Assembly: GCF_900115715.1 (NCBI RefSeq)
Contig: NZ_FOXM01000005.1
Location: 62,001-126,000 of the forward strand
Reading direction: 5' to 3'
From: Geopseudomonas sagittaria
Lineage (GTDB): Bacteria; Pseudomonadota; Gammaproteobacteria; Pseudomonadales; Pseudomonadaceae
DNA: 64,000 bases
The position numbers and the translations under genes are program-made. Under the pieces are notes generated by a model. It was not told the DNA's origin and did not search any database. It saw nothing but the letters and a program-made list of their open reading frames with translations. Shown in pieces: positions 10,233-19,647 of the stretch; the first letter of the stretch is position 1, and the number at the start of each line of letters is the position of its first letter.

Positions 10233-10331
10233 GGCAGTCTCCGAATGGGGCTGTCAGGTACCCATGGCTCCACGCTAACCGCGCGTCGCGCGGCTGGCAA
10301 TCAGCCATTGGCAGGGCAGGCCCGCAAAGCA

Positions 10332-10366
10332 CAACGCGCCGGCTCCCGGAGGAGCGCGGCGCGTTG
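10332..10366 (-). terminator. Stem-loop after glcB
   Basis: caacgcgccg (10332-10341) pairs with cggcgcgttg (10357-10366). On the minus strand it is followed by tgctttgc. It is positioned to end the glcB transcript. The T-run is short, so strength is uncertain. Confidence 0.55.
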
Positions 10367-10419
10367 TGGGAGGGGAGCGCAGGGCGCTCCCGGGGTCGGC
10401 ATCCGTGCCGACGCGGTTA

Positions 10420-12597
10420 TTACAGGCCGTTCTTGGCCTTGAACTCGCGGCGACGGCGGTGCAGCACCGGCTCGGTGTAGCCGTTGGGCTGCTTGGTGCC
10501 CTCGACGCACAGCTCGACCGCCGCCTGGAAGGCGATGTTGTCGTCGAAGTTCGGCGCCATCGGGCGGTACAGCGGGTCTTCGGCGTTCTGGCGGTCAACC
10601 ACCAGCGCCATGCGCTTCATGGTCTCCATCACCTGCTCGACCGAGCACACGCCGTGGCGCAGCCAGTTGGCGATGTGCTGGCTGGAGATGCGCAGGGTGG
10701 CGCGGTCTTCCATCAGGCCGATGTCGTTGATGTCCGGCACCTTGGAGCAGCCGACACCCTGGTCGATCCAGCGCACCACGTAGCCGAGGATGCCCTGGGC
10801 GTTGTTGTCCAGCTCGTTCTGGATCTCTTCCGCGCTCCAGCTGATGCTCGGCGCCAGCGGGATGGTCAGGATGTCGTCCAGCGAGGCGCGCTCGCGCTTG
10901 GCCAGCTCCTGCTGGCGGGCGAACACGTCGACCTTGTGGTAGTGCAGGGCGTGCAGGGCGGCGGCGGTCGGCGACGGTACCCAGGCGGTGTTGGCGCCGG
11001 CCAGCGGGTGGGCGATCTTCTGCGCCAGCATGCCGGCCATCAGGTCGGGCATGGCCCACATGCCCTTGCCGATCTGCGCGCGGCCGGACAGGCCGGCCTT
11101 CAGGCCGATGTCGACGTTCCAGTTCTCGTAGGCGCTGATCCACTTGGCGCCCTTGATGTCGCCCTTGCGGATGAACGCGCCGGCTTCCATGGAGGTGTGC
11201 AGCTCGTCGCCGGTGCGGTCGAGGAAGCCGGTGTTGATGAACACCACGCGCTCCTTGGCGGCCTCGATGCAGGCCTTGAGGTTGACCGTGGTGCGGCGCT
11301 CCTCGTCCATGATGCCGACCTTGAGGGTGTTGCGGGGCAGGCCGAGGACGTCCTCGACGCGGCCGAACAGCTCGTTGGTGAAGGCGGCTTCTTCAGGGCC
11401 GTGCATCTTCGGCTTGACGATGTACACGCTGCCGGTGCGGGTGTTCTTGCGGCTGGTGTTGCCGTTGAGGTTGTGGATGGCGATCAGGCTGGTGACCAGG
11501 CCGTCCATGATGCCTTCCGGCACCTCGTTGCCGTCCTTGTCGAGGATCGCGTCGTTGGTCATCAGGTGACCGACGTTGCGCACGAACAGCAGGGAACGGC
11601 CGTGCAGGGTCAGCTCGCCGCCGTTCGCCGCGGTGTAGACGCGGTCCGGGTTCATGGTGCGGGTGAAGGTGCTGCCACCCTTGGCCACTTCCTCGGCCAG
11701 GTCGCCCTTCATCAGGCCCAGCCAGTTCTTGTAGGCGATGACCTTGTCGTCGGCATCGACCGCGGCGACCGAGTCTTCGCAGTCCATGATGGTGGTCAGC
11801 GCGGCTTCCATCAGCACGTCCTTCACGCCGGCCGCGTCGGTCTTGCCGATCTGGCTGCTCGGATCGATCTGGATCTCGAAGTGGATGCCGTTGTTCTTCA
11901 GCAGCACGGCCTGCGGCGCGCTGGCTTCGCCCTGGAAGCCGATCAGCTGGGCCGGGTTCTTCAGGCCGGTGCTGCTGCCGTTGGCCAGGCTGACCACCAG
12001 CTTGCCGGCTTCGATGCGGTAGCCGGTGGCGTCGACGTGGGAAGCGCCTTCCAGCGGCGCGGCCTCGTCGAGGAAGTCGCGGGCGAAGGCGATGACCTTG
12101 GCGCCGCGCACCGGGTTGTAGCCCTTGCCTTTCTCGGCGCCGTCTTCTTCGCTGATCGCGTCGGTGCCGTACAGGGCGTCGTACAGCGAACCCCAGCGGG
12201 CGTTGGCGGCGTTGAGGGCGAAGCGCGCGTTCATCACCGGCACCACCAGCTGCGGGCCGGCCATGCGGGCGATCTCGTCGTCGACGTTCTCGGTGCTGAT
12301 GGTGAAGTCCGCGGGTTCCGGCAGCAGGTAGCCGATTTCCTGCAGGAAGGCCTTGTAGGCAACGGCGTCGTGGGCCTGGCCGGCACGCGCCTGATGCCAG
12401 GCGTCGATCTGCGCCTGCAGGGCGTCGCGCTTGGCCAGCAGGGCCTTGTTCTTCGGGGCCAGGTCGTGAATCAGGGCGTCGGCACCCTGCCAGAACTGTT
12501 CGGCGCTGACGCCGGTGCCGGGAATGGCTTCGTTGGTGACGAAGTCGAACAGGACTTTGGCGACCTGCAGGCCACCGGCTTGAACGCGTTCAGTCAT
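10420..12597 (-). CDS. glcB: Malate synthase G
   Basis: 725 residues, the usual length of isoform G. It condenses glyoxylate with acetyl-CoA to malate in the glyoxylate shunt and glycolate use, in the cytoplasm. The family is recognisable along the whole protein: [19 protein letters not shown] at the start, the [11 protein letters not shown] segment mid-protein, and [16 protein letters not shown] in the catalytic barrel. I chose the ATG at 12597 because gagg lies 8-10 bases upstream and family members start there; a longer frame to 12627 lacks this support. It is monocistronic, and the DnaA-box array lies upstream of its promoter. Confidence 0.97.
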   Translation of the reverse strand: MTERVQAGGLQVAKVLFDFVTNEAIPGTGVSAEQFWQGADALIHDLAPKNKALLAKRDALQAQIDAWHQARAGQAHDAVAYKAFLQEIGYLLPEPADFTISTENVDDEIARMAGPQLVVPVMNARFALNAANARWGSLYDALYGTDAISEEDGAEKGKGYNPVRGAKVIAFARDFLDEAAPLEGASHVDATGYRIEAGKLVVSLANGSSTGLKNPAQLIGFQGEASAPQAVLLKNNGIHFEIQIDPSSQIGKTDAAGVKDVLMEAALTTIMDCEDSVAAVDADDKVIAYKNWLGLMKGDLAEEVAKGGSTFTRTMNPDRVYTAANGGELTLHGRSLLFVRNVGHLMTNDAILDKDGNEVPEGIMDGLVTSLIAIHNLNGNTSRKNTRTGSVYIVKPKMHGPEEAAFTNELFGRVEDVLGLPRNTLKVGIMDEERRTTVNLKACIEAAKERVVFINTGFLDRTGDELHTSMEAGAFIRKGDIKGAKWISAYENWNVDIGLKAGLSGRAQIGKGMWAMPDLMAGMLAQKIAHPLAGANTAWVPSPTAAALHALHYHKVDVFARQQELAKRERASLDDILTIPLAPSISWSAEEIQNELDNNAQGILGYVVRWIDQGVGCSKVPDINDIGLMEDRATLRISSQHIANWLRHGVCSVEQVMETMKRMALVVDRQNAEDPLYRPMAPNFDDNIAFQAAVELCVEGTKQPNGYTEPVLHRRRREFKAKNGL

Positions 12598-12759
12598 TGC
12601 TTGCCTCACTCTGCTTGGGAGCCGCATCGGACTGCGGCCCGCCGTTCGTGTAGTACCGATCGCAGGATACTACATGAAGCCGGATGAGAAATGTATGAAG
12701 GGCAGGCACCCCTTCGACAAAAGTCGTGGAGAACCGCGACCCAAGGCGGATGCGTGGGG
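12598..12759 (-). promoter_or_regulatory. glcB promoter and leader region
   Basis: About 160 bp between the glcB start and the first DnaA-box-like element. On the minus strand a plausible -10, tagtat (near 12671-12676), has tacatt 17 bp upstream as a weak -35. The assignment is tentative. Because the box array begins right behind this region, DnaA binding could in principle affect glcB. Confidence 0.35.
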
Positions 12760-13412
12760 TTGTGCACAGGCGCCGCAGGGCATGGGCGGGACACTTGTGC
12801 ACAGGGCTGCGCGATCGCCTCGGGCGGCCGCCGCGCGGTTGTCCACAGTTGTCCCCGTTTGGCGTGGATGGGGCTGTGGACAAGCCTTGGGCACAGTGCT
12901 GCGGCCTTAGTGCCCCGTGGCTTGCAGGGGATCGTACGATTTTTGTGCAGGGCCGCGAAGGTTATGCACTGCTGGGCTGTATGGGGTTGTGGATAACCTC
13001 TGGAGCCCTTGCTGCAGGCCTTGTGCGCCGTGCTCTGCAGGCCGCTGGTGGTTTTTTGCCCAGTTTTGCCGGCGGCAGTTGCTAACAGCTTGGCTGGATG
13101 GCCGCTCCACGCCGGTGGATAACCGCAGGATTGTCCACAATCGACGTGGGCCAGGCTGTGGACAAGCTGCGTGCACATTGCTGCAGGCCAGCGGTCACGG
13201 GGCCTGCGGCGCTATGGTCGAATTTTGTACAGGGCTGGGCGGGGCGATTTTTCCGCGACTTGTCCACGATTGCGGGGGACCAGCCTGTGGATAAGCTCGG
13301 GATGGATCGCCAGGCCCCGCCCTGTGCGGGCTCTGGCGGTGATCTGGCGGTTTTTTGCACAGCGGACTTGAGCCTGCTTGTGCACACCCGGCGGGGATCA
13401 GTGTGTGGATAA
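12760..13412. repeat. Array of five degenerate repeat units with paired DnaA-box-like 9-mers
   Basis: Non-coding array. Exact TTATCCACA (minus strand) is at 12988-12996, 13286-13294 and 13404-13412. Exact TTGTCCACA, the form common in GC-rich genomes, is at 12839 (+), 12875 (-), 13131 (+) and 13157 (-). One-mismatch forms are at 12962 (+, TTATGCACT), 13114 (-, TTATCCACC) and 13260 (+, TTGTCCACG). TTTTGCACA is at 13353, and TTGTGCACA at 12760, 12795 and 13378. In five units a forward element and a reverse TGTGGAYAA start exactly 26 bp apart (12849/12875, 12962/12988, 13131/13157, 13260/13286, 13378/13404). Each unit also carries a ctgcaggcc-like box and a ttttgnncag box. No AT-rich unwinding element is seen. 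Confidence 0.88.
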
Positions 13413-13422
13413 CCTTGGGGCA

Positions 13423-13461
13423 ATGCCCTGCAGGCCACGGCTGGCGTGGCCTGCAGGGCAT
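13423..13461. terminator. Perfect 17-bp inverted repeat at the end of the array
   Basis: The arms 13423-13439 and 13445-13461 (atgccctgcaggccacg and its complement) are perfectly complementary around a 5-base loop. It lies 15 bp after the rarD stop on the minus strand and probably ends or protects that transcript. There is no T-run. The arm contains the ctgcaggcc box that recurs in the adjacent repeat units, so it may have grown out of the array. Confidence 0.7.
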
Positions 13462-13475
13462 CGTGCAGAAAATGA

Positions 13476-14360
13476 TCAGCGGTGGCGGAGGACTCGCCAG
13501 ATGTCCAGGCTGTACACCAGCAGGGCCGCCCAGATGCAGGCGAAGGCCAGCAGGTTGGCCGGCGCCAGTGGCTCGTCGTAGAGGAACACCGCCAGCAGCA
13601 GCACCAGGGTCGGCGCCAGGTACTGCAGAAAGCCCAGGGTGGCGTAGGGCAGGTGGCGCGCGGCGGCGTTGAAGCAGATCAGCGGGATCAGCGTCACCGG
13701 TCCGGCCATGGCCAGCCACCAGCCCTGCGCGCTGCTCCAGAAGTCGGCCTGGCTGCTCGCCGCCGTCGGGTGCAGCCACAGCCAGCCGAGGGCGACCGGC
13801 AGCAGCAGCCAGGTTTCCACCGCCAGGCCGGGCAGCGCCGCCACCGGCGCCTGCTTGCGGATCAGCCCGTAGAAGGCGAAGGACAGCGCCAGCAGCAGCG
13901 ATACCCAGGGCAGGCTGCCGAGCTGCCAGACCTGCTGCGCCACGCCGCTGGCGGCCAGCGCCACGGCCAGCCACTGCAGGCGGCGCAGGCGCTCGCCGAG
14001 CAGCAGCATGCCGAGCAGCACGTTGACCAGCGGATTGATGTAGTAGCCGAGGCTGGCCTCGAGCATGTGGCCGTTGTTCACCGCCCACACGTAGAGCAGC
14101 CAGTTGCAGGCGATCAGCAGTCCGGACAGCGCCAGCATGGCCAGGCGCCGCGGGTGGGCGCGCAGCTCGCGCCACCAGCCAGGATGCTTCCACACCAGCA
14201 GCAACAGCACGGCGCCCAGGGCCGACCAGAGCACGCGGTGGACGACGATCTCGAGGGCGGGGATCTGCTCGAGGGCCTTGAAGTAGAGAGGAAACAGGCC
14301 CCAGATGACATAGGCGGTCAAACCGAGGATGTAGCCGCGGCGGGGATTGGGGGTGCTCAT
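13476..14360 (-). CDS. rarD: RarD-family permease (EamA/DMT superfamily)
   Basis: 294 residues with ten hydrophobic segments and the RarD hallmark start R-G-Y-I-L-G-L-T-A-Y-V-I-W-G-L-F-P-L-Y-F-K. Members are inner-membrane permeases; the E. coli gene is annotated as linked to chloramphenicol sensitivity but its real substrate is not settled. I chose the ATG at 14360 because ggag precedes it by 6-9 bases; an upstream ATG at 14402 would add an unlikely 14-residue extension. It appears monocistronic. Confidence 0.9.
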   Translation of the reverse strand: MSTPNPRRGYILGLTAYVIWGLFPLYFKALEQIPALEIVVHRVLWSALGAVLLLLVWKHPGWWRELRAHPRRLAMLALSGLLIACNWLLYVWAVNNGHMLEASLGYYINPLVNVLLGMLLLGERLRRLQWLAVALAASGVAQQVWQLGSLPWVSLLLALSFAFYGLIRKQAPVAALPGLAVETWLLLPVALGWLWLHPTAASSQADFWSSAQGWWLAMAGPVTLIPLICFNAAARHLPYATLGFLQYLAPTLVLLLAVFLYDEPLAPANLLAFACIWAALLVYSLDIWRVLRHR

Positions 14361-14432
14361 CGGCGCTCCAATATTTAGGAAGCTAAGTAAATGGTGCGCC
14401 ATTCTAGTGCATGGGTTTGGGACTGTCTGTGG

Positions 14433-14458
14433 CCGCCGCTGCGCAGGGGCAGCGGCGG
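14433..14458 (-). terminator. Stem-loop between srkA and rarD
   Basis: ccgccgctgc (14433-14442) pairs with gcagcggcgg (14449-14458) over a 6-base loop. It lies about 35 bp after the srkA stop on the minus strand. No clear T-run follows. Confidence 0.5.
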
Positions 14459-14493
14459 GCGCCGATAGCTGTAAGCCTTTCCTGACAGCGGGG

Positions 14494-15468
14494 TCAGAAC
14501 AGGCGCAGCGGCTCCTCGTCCAGCGCCGCCAGCTGCTCGCGCAGCATGAGGATCTGCTCGCCCCAGTAGCGCTCGCTGCCGAACCAGGGGAAGCTCATCG
14601 GGAATGCCGGATCGTCCCAGCGCCGCGCCAGCCAGGCGCTGTAGTGCATCAGGCGCAGGCTGCGCAGGCCCTCGATCAGCGCCAGCTCGCGGGGGGCGAA
14701 GTCGTGGAATTCCTGGTAGCCGTCGATCAGCTCGGCCAGCTGCAGCAGGCGCTCCTGGCGCTCGCCGGCCAGCAGCATCCACAGGTCCTGCACCGCCGGG
14801 CCCATGCGGCAGTCGTCGAGGTCGACGACGTGGAAGCGCTCGTCGCGGTACAGCAGGTTGCCCGGATGGCAGTCGCCGTGCAGGCGGATCGAGGTGTAGT
14901 CGATGCGCGCGAACAGCGCGTCGAGGCGCGCCAGCAGGTCGCGCGCCACCGACTCGTAGGCCGGCAGCAGGCTGCGCGGCACGAAGTCGCCTTCCAGCAG
15001 GGTGGCCAGCGACTCGTGGCCGAAGTTGTCCACCGTGAGCGCCTCGCGGTGGGCGAACGGCCGGCTGGCGCCGATGGCGTGCATGCGCCCGAGCAGCTGG
15101 CCGAAGCGGTACAGCTGGTCGAGGTCGCCCGGCTCCGGCGCGCGGCCGCCGCGGCGCGGGAACAGCGCGAAGCGAAAGCCGGCGTGCTCGAACAGGCTCT
15201 CGCCGTCCTGGAGGATCGGCGCCACCACCGGCACCTCGTGCTCGGCCAGCTCGAAGCTGAAGGCATGCTCCTCGCGGATCGCGGCATCGCTCCAGCGCGC
15301 CGGGCGGTAGAACTTGGCGATCAGCGGCGTTTCGCCCTCGATGCCCACCTGATACACGCGGTTCTCGTAGCTGTTCAGCGCCAGCACGCGGGCGTCACTG
15401 AGAAAGCCGAGGCTCTCCACGGCATCCAGCACCAGATCGGGGGTGAGGGTGGCAAAGGGATGGCTCAT
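14494..15468 (-). CDS. srkA: Stress response kinase SrkA (YihE/RdoA)
   Basis: 324 residues of the aminoglycoside-phosphotransferase-like Ser/Thr kinase fold. In E. coli the protein protects cells from envelope and redox stress by opposing the MazEF-linked death pathway. Diagnostic segments are N-S-Y-E-N-R-V-Y-Q-V-G near residues 32-42, the catalytic H-G-D-C-H-P-G-N-L-L-Y (about 195-205) and the metal-binding V-V-D-L-D-D-C-R-M-G-P (about 213-223). Length equals the family norm (about 328). It lies 48 bp downstream of the zinc-ribbon gene and may share a transcript with it. Confidence 0.93.
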   Translation of the reverse strand: MSHPFATLTPDLVLDAVESLGFLSDARVLALNSYENRVYQVGIEGETPLIAKFYRPARWSDAAIREEHAFSFELAEHEVPVVAPILQDGESLFEHAGFRFALFPRRGGRAPEPGDLDQLYRFGQLLGRMHAIGASRPFAHREALTVDNFGHESLATLLEGDFVPRSLLPAYESVARDLLARLDALFARIDYTSIRLHGDCHPGNLLYRDERFHVVDLDDCRMGPAVQDLWMLLAGERQERLLQLAELIDGYQEFHDFAPRELALIEGLRSLRLMHYSAWLARRWDDPAFPMSFPWFGSERYWGEQILMLREQLAALDEEPLRLF

Positions 15469-15516
15469 GGCAGGCTCCAGTCGATGGAGCTGGAGTGTAA
15501 CCCCGTACCGGCCGGT

Positions 15517-15702
15517 TTAGCCGCCGGAGCCGATGAAGTTGAACAGGGCGTACATGAGCGCGCCGAGAATCACGAAGAACAGGCAGTACTTTGCCAGCAG
15601 CAGCAGTTTGCCCTCGCCGGGGATCTCGGCGCCGCAGTGCGGGCAGATCCTGTCGTGGCGCTCGACATCCTTGTGGCACTCCCGGCAGTGGACGATGGTC
15701 AT
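15517..15702 (-). CDS. Small zinc-ribbon membrane protein
   Basis: 61 residues. The N-terminal half has two C-x2-C knuckles (C-R-E-C at about 7-10 and C-P-H-C at about 20-23) that should bind one zinc. The C-terminal half (about 36-57) is one transmembrane helix ending F-I-G-S-G-G. gaggt lies about 8 bases before the ATG at 15702, which decides the start. No function is known to me. The longer frame that runs to 16563 is only the comF region read out of frame. Confidence 0.78.
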   Translation of the reverse strand: MTIVHCRECHKDVERHDRICPHCGAEIPGEGKLLLLAKYCLFFVILGALMYALFNFIGSGG

Positions 15703-15806
15703 GGGCTTTACCTCGCTGGCGCCTGGCGCGGCGTCTTGTTGGGGCGTTGCAGTCGCTTGTCTGCAAGCGTAGTCGAGCCGGCAGGCCCGCGCGGGCCGAG
15801 CGTGGC

Positions 15807-16511
15807 TCAGTCCGGCGCCGGCGTGCGCGCCAGGCAGTAGACATCCACCCGCGCTGCGCCAGCCCGGCGCAGCAGGCGCGCCAGCGCCTCGGCGGTGGCG
15901 CCGGTGGTCAGCACGTCGTCGACCAGGGCCAGGTGGCGACCGGCCACCGCCGCCGGATCGGCGAGGGCGAAGGCGCGGCGCAGGTTGCCGCGCCGCGCCG
16001 CGGCGTCCAGCTGTTGCTGGGCGGCGGTGTCCTGCGGGCGCAGCAGCAGATCCTCGCGCCAGGGCAGCGCCAGCTCGGCGGCCAGCCAGTGCGCCAGCAG
16101 GCCGGCCTGATTGAAGCCGCGCCGGCGCAGGCGCGGCCGGGCCAGCGGCACCGGCAGCAGCAGCTCGGGACGCGGCAGACCGTCCAGCCAGGCATGGCGC
16201 AGATGCTCGGCCAGCAGGCCGGCGAGCAGGTGGCCGAGCGGCCAGGCACTGCGGTGCTTGAAGCGGGTGATCAGGGCATCGAGCGGGAAGGCATAGCGCC
16301 ACGGCGTCTCGACGTGCTGGAAGGCCGGCGCGCGGCGCAGGCAGCCGGCGCAGACCAGGCCGTCCGCCGGCAGCGGCACGGCGCACACCCGGCAGTGCGG
16401 GCCGAGCCAGGGCAGCTCGCGTTCGCAGTCGCTGCACAGCGGCAGGCGGGTATCGGTGGGCAGATCGCAGAGCAGGCAGTGTTGGCTGTTTTTTAACCAT
16501 TGGTAGACCAT
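15807..16511 (-). CDS. ComF-family amidophosphoribosyltransferase-like protein
   Basis: 234 residues. An N-terminal zinc-finger-like part has four C-x2-C pairs (starting C-L-L-C near residue 12, then C-S-D-C, C-R-V-C and C-A-G-C). The phosphoribosyltransferase domain carries the PRPP loop [10 protein letters not shown] (about 197-206). ComF proteins support DNA uptake or its recycling in naturally competent bacteria; the Pseudomonas protein has no proven role. The ATG at 16511 has gaggga 5-10 bases upstream. It runs divergently from bioB, with a short shared promoter region of about 110 bp. Confidence 0.88.
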   Translation of the reverse strand: MVYQWLKNSQHCLLCDLPTDTRLPLCSDCERELPWLGPHCRVCAVPLPADGLVCAGCLRRAPAFQHVETPWRYAFPLDALITRFKHRSAWPLGHLLAGLLAEHLRHAWLDGLPRPELLLPVPLARPRLRRRGFNQAGLLAHWLAAELALPWREDLLLRPQDTAAQQQLDAAARRGNLRRAFALADPAAVAGRHLALVDDVLTTGATAEALARLLRRAGAARVDVYCLARTPAPD

Positions 16512-16620
16512 GCATTCCCTCGCAGTTGACAGCGCCCGAGGCGGCCATAGAAGATGCGGCCATCCGTGCCGCCCCGGGATTCTACTGTGGGTGCGCTGCC
16601 CCCTAACAAGGAAACCGCCC

Positions 16621-17673
16621 ATGAGTGCCAACGCTTCCCTGCGCCACGACTGGACCCTCGCCGAGGTCCGCGCCCTGTACGAGCAGCCGTTCAACGACCT
16701 GCTGTTCCAGGCCCAGACCGTGCACCGCCAGCACTTCAATCCCAACCGCGTGCAGGTTTCCACCCTGCTGTCGATCAAGACCGGCGCCTGCCCGGAAGAC
16801 TGCAAGTACTGCCCGCAGTCCGGCCACTACAACACCGGCCTGGATAAAGAGAAGCTGATGGAGGTGCAGAAGGTCCTGCAGGCCGCCGCCGAGGCCAAGG
16901 CCATCGGCTCGACGCGCTTCTGCATGGGCGCGGCGTGGAAGCACCCGTCGGCCAAGGACATGCCCTACGTGCTGGAGATGGTCAAGGGCGTCAAGGCCAT
17001 GGGCCTGGAGACCTGCATGACCCTCGGCCGCCTCGACGCCGAGCAGACCAAGGCGCTGGCCGACGCCGGCCTCGACTACTACAACCACAACCTCGACACC
17101 TCGCCGGAGTTCTACGGCAACATCATCACCACCCGCACCTACGGCGAGCGTCTGCAGACCCTCAGCTACGTGCGCGAGGCGGGGATGAAGATCTGCTCCG
17201 GCGGCATCCTCGGCATGGGCGAGTCGCTGGACGACCGCATGGGCCTGCTGATCCAGCTGGCCAACCTGCCGGAACATCCCGAGAGCGTGCCGATCAACAT
17301 GCTGGTCAAGGTAGCCGGCACGCCGCTGGAGAAGGCCGACGACGTCGATCCGTTCGACTTCATCCGCACCCTCGCCGTCGCCCGCATCCTCATGCCCGAA
17401 TCCCACGTGCGCCTGTCCGCCGGCCGCGAGCAGATGAACGAGCAGATGCAGGCCCTGGCGTTCTTCGCCGGCGCCAACTCGATCTTCTACGGCGAGAAGC
17501 TGCTGACCACCGGCAACCCGGACGCCGACCGCGACATGCGCCTGTTCGCGCGCCTGGGCATCCAGCCGGAAGCCCGCGAGGAACACGCCGACGAGGTGCA
17601 CCAGGCCGCCATCGAGGAGGCGCTGATCGAGCAGCGCAACAGCGCACTGTTCCACGACGCTGCGGCGGTCTGA
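16621..17673 (+). CDS. bioB: Biotin synthase
   Basis: 350 residues. A radical-SAM enzyme that inserts sulfur into dethiobiotin, the last step of biotin synthesis. The [4Fe-4S]-SAM motif is C57-P-E-D-C61-K-Y-C64. Further family cysteines lie in C-M-G-A-A-W and in E-T-C-M-T-L-G. The ATG at 16621 follows aagga with good spacing; an extended frame upstream is unlikely. First gene of the bioBFHC run; a REP-like hairpin separates it from bioF, a place where transcripts may be processed. Confidence 0.98.
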   Translation: MSANASLRHDWTLAEVRALYEQPFNDLLFQAQTVHRQHFNPNRVQVSTLLSIKTGACPEDCKYCPQSGHYNTGLDKEKLMEVQKVLQAAAEAKAIGSTRFCMGAAWKHPSAKDMPYVLEMVKGVKAMGLETCMTLGRLDAEQTKALADAGLDYYNHNLDTSPEFYGNIITTRTYGERLQTLSYVREAGMKICSGGILGMGESLDDRMGLLIQLANLPEHPESVPINMLVKVAGTPLEKADDVDPFDFIRTLAVARILMPESHVRLSAGREQMNEQMQALAFFAGANSIFYGEKLLTTGNPDADRDMRLFARLGIQPEAREEHADEVHQAAIEEALIEQRNSALFHDAAAV

Positions 17674-17682
17674 TCTGTCCAT

Positions 17683-17716
17683 CCCCGTAGGGGCGAATGA
17701 ATTCGCCCCTACGGGG
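17683..17716. repeat. REP-like palindrome between bioB and bioF
   Basis: A perfect 16-bp inverted repeat: 17683-17698 and 17701-17716, with two bases between the arms. The core ggggcgaatgaattcgcccc recurs in a larger inverted repeat at 24261-24313, which marks a dispersed repeat family rather than a gene-specific site. It could fold in the bio mRNA and set the bioB:bioF ratio. Confidence 0.88.
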
Positions 17717-17743
17717 GCCCGCCTTACCCAGCATCGAGCCGCC

Positions 17744-18931
17744 ATGTCCTTCGACCTCGCCTCCCGTCTCGCCGCCCGCCGCGCCGACAACCTGTTCCGC
17801 CAGCGCCCGCTGCTGCAGAGCCCGCAGGGCCCGGAGGTGGTGGTCGACGGCCAGCCGCTGCTGGCCTTCTGCTCCAACGACTACCTGGGCCTGGCCAACC
17901 ATCCCGAGGTGATCCGCGCCCTGCAGCAGGGCGCGCAGCAATGGGGCGTCGGTGGCGGCGCCTCGCACCTGGTGATCGGCCACAGCCAGCCGCACCACGA
18001 GCTGGAGGAGGCGCTGGCCGAGTTCACCGGCCGCCCGCGCGCGCTGCTGTTCTCCACCGGCTACATGGCCAACCTGGCCGCGGTCACCGCGCTGGTGGGG
18101 CAGGGCGACAGCGTGCTGGAGGACCGCCTCAACCACGCCTCCCTGCTGGACGGCGGCCTGCTCAGCGGCGCGCGCTTTTCGCGCTACCTGCACAACGACG
18201 CCGACAGCCTGGCCAAGCGCCTGGACAAGGCCGAGGGCAACAGTCTGGTGGTCACCGACGGCGTGTTCAGCATGGACGGCGACCTCGCCGACCTGCCGGC
18301 GCTGTGTGCCGAAGCGAAAAAGCGTGGCGCCTGGCTGATGGTCGACGACGCCCACGGCTTCGGCCCGCTGGGCGCCAGCGGCGGCGGCATCGTCGAGCAC
18401 TTCGGCCTGGGGATCGACGAGGTGCCGGTGCTGGTCGGCACCCTCGGCAAGGCGTTCGGCACCGCCGGCGCCTTCGTCGCCGGCAGCGAGGAGCTGATCG
18501 AGACGCTGATCCAGTTCGCCCGTCCGTATATCTACACCACCAGCCAGCCGCCGGCCGTGGCCTGCGCCACACTGAAGAGCCTCGAGCTGCTGCGCAGCGA
18601 AGGCTGGCGCCGCGAGCATCTCAACCAGTTGATCGCCCGCTTCCGCGCCGGCGCCACCCAGCTCGGTCTCGAGCTGATGGACAGCCCGACGCCGATCCAG
18701 CCGATCCTGATCGGCGACAGCGCCCGTGCCGTCGAGTTTTCCCGCCTGCTGCGCGAGCGCGGCCTGCTGGTCGGCGCGATCCGCCCCCCGACCGTGCCGG
18801 CCGGCACCGCGCGCCTGCGGGTGACCCTGTCTGCCGCGCACAGCTTCGAGCAGGTCGAGCGCCTGCTGGCCGCGCTGGGCGAATGCCAGGCGCTGCTGCC
18901 CAGCGAGGAGGGCAACCAATGCACCGCCTGA
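17744..18931 (+). CDS. bioF: 8-amino-7-oxononanoate synthase
   Basis: 395 residues. A PLP enzyme that joins pimeloyl-ACP and alanine to form KAPA (8-amino-7-oxononanoate). The PLP lysine is K236 in [11 protein letters not shown], and D-D-A-H-G-F-G (201-207) holds the cofactor aspartate and histidine. Length is typical. The stop overlaps the bioH start by 13 bp, so bioH is probably translated by coupling. Confidence 0.97.
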   Translation: MSFDLASRLAARRADNLFRQRPLLQSPQGPEVVVDGQPLLAFCSNDYLGLANHPEVIRALQQGAQQWGVGGGASHLVIGHSQPHHELEEALAEFTGRPRALLFSTGYMANLAAVTALVGQGDSVLEDRLNHASLLDGGLLSGARFSRYLHNDADSLAKRLDKAEGNSLVVTDGVFSMDGDLADLPALCAEAKKRGAWLMVDDAHGFGPLGASGGGIVEHFGLGIDEVPVLVGTLGKAFGTAGAFVAGSEELIETLIQFARPYIYTTSQPPAVACATLKSLELLRSEGWRREHLNQLIARFRAGATQLGLELMDSPTPIQPILIGDSARAVEFSRLLRERGLLVGAIRPPTVPAGTARLRVTLSAAHSFEQVERLLAALGECQALLPSEEGNQCTA

Positions 18932-19647
18932 TCCTGCTGCCCGGCTGGGGCCTCGGCCCGGCCGCGCTGCAACCGCTGGTCGATGCCCTCAACGGGCTGG
19001 GCCTGCCGACCGAGCTGGCCGAGCTGCCGGCGCTGACCTCGAGCGATCCCGAGGCCTGGCTGGACGAGCTGGACGCGCGCCTGCCGGCCGACTGCTGGCT
19101 GGGCGGCTGGTCGCTGGGCGGCATGCTCGCCGCGGCGCTGGCCGCGCGGCGCGGCGCGCGCTGCCGGGGCCTGCTGACCCTGGCCAGCAACGCCTGCTTC
19201 GTCGCCCGCGCCGGCTGGCCGAGCGCGATGGACGAAGAGACCTTCGCCGCCTTCCGCGCCGGCTGCGCCAGCGATGCCGCCGCCACCCTCAAGCGCTTTG
19301 CCATGCTCTGCGCCCAGGGCTGCCTTGATGCCCGCGCGCTCGGCCGCCAGCTGCAGCAGGGCCTGCCGGCGCAGGACGCCGCGCAGCTGCTCGCCGGCCT
19401 CGACGTGCTGGCCGCGCTGGACAACCGCGCGGCGCTGGCGAGCTTCGCCGGTCCGCAGCTGCACCTCTTGGCCGAGGGCGACGCCCTGGTCCCGTCCGCC
19501 GCCGCCGCCACCGCGGCCTTGCTGGCCCTGCTGCCGGCCGGCGAGGTCGACGTCCTGGAAGGCAGCGGCCACGCCCTGGTCCTCGAGCAGCCGCAGGCGC
19601 TGGCCGCGCTGCTCGCCGAGTTCATCCGCGAGGCCGGCGATGACTGA
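18919..19647 (+). CDS. bioH: Pimeloyl-ACP methyl ester esterase
   Basis: 242 residues of the alpha/beta-hydrolase fold. It removes the methyl ester that BioC adds, releasing pimeloyl-ACP for BioF. The nucleophile is S65 in G-W-S-L-G-G; the acid is the Asp in A-E-G-D-A-L-V-P and the base the His in G-S-G-H-A-L. The ATG at 18919 lies inside the end of bioF, and the stop overlaps the bioC start by 8 bp. This overlapping F-H-C order is a usual Pseudomonas arrangement. Confidence 0.95.
   Translation: MHRLILLPGWGLGPAALQPLVDALNGLGLPTELAELPALTSSDPEAWLDELDARLPADCWLGGWSLGGMLAAALAARRGARCRGLLTLASNACFVARAGWPSAMDEETFAAFRAGCASDAAATLKRFAMLCAQGCLDARALGRQLQQGLPAQDAAQLLAGLDVLAALDNRAALASFAGPQLHLLAEGDALVPSAAAATAALLALLPAGEVDVLEGSGHALVLEQPQALAALLAEFIREAGDD

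Noticed and set aside
12760-13412. Chromosomal origin oriC
   Set aside because: No AT-rich unwinding region and none of the usual origin neighbours (dnaA, dnaN, rpmH, gyrB) are present; box density alone is not enough.
12606-13438. Several 65-190-aa open frames on both strands of the DnaA-like array
   Set aside because: They overlap in all frames, share only repeat-derived residues and have no start signals. The array is better read as non-coding.
12760-13461. CRISPR array or plasmid iterons
   Set aside because: Repeats are degenerate, unit length varies from 113 to 169 bp, there is no direct-repeat/spacer pattern, and no cas or rep gene is nearby.
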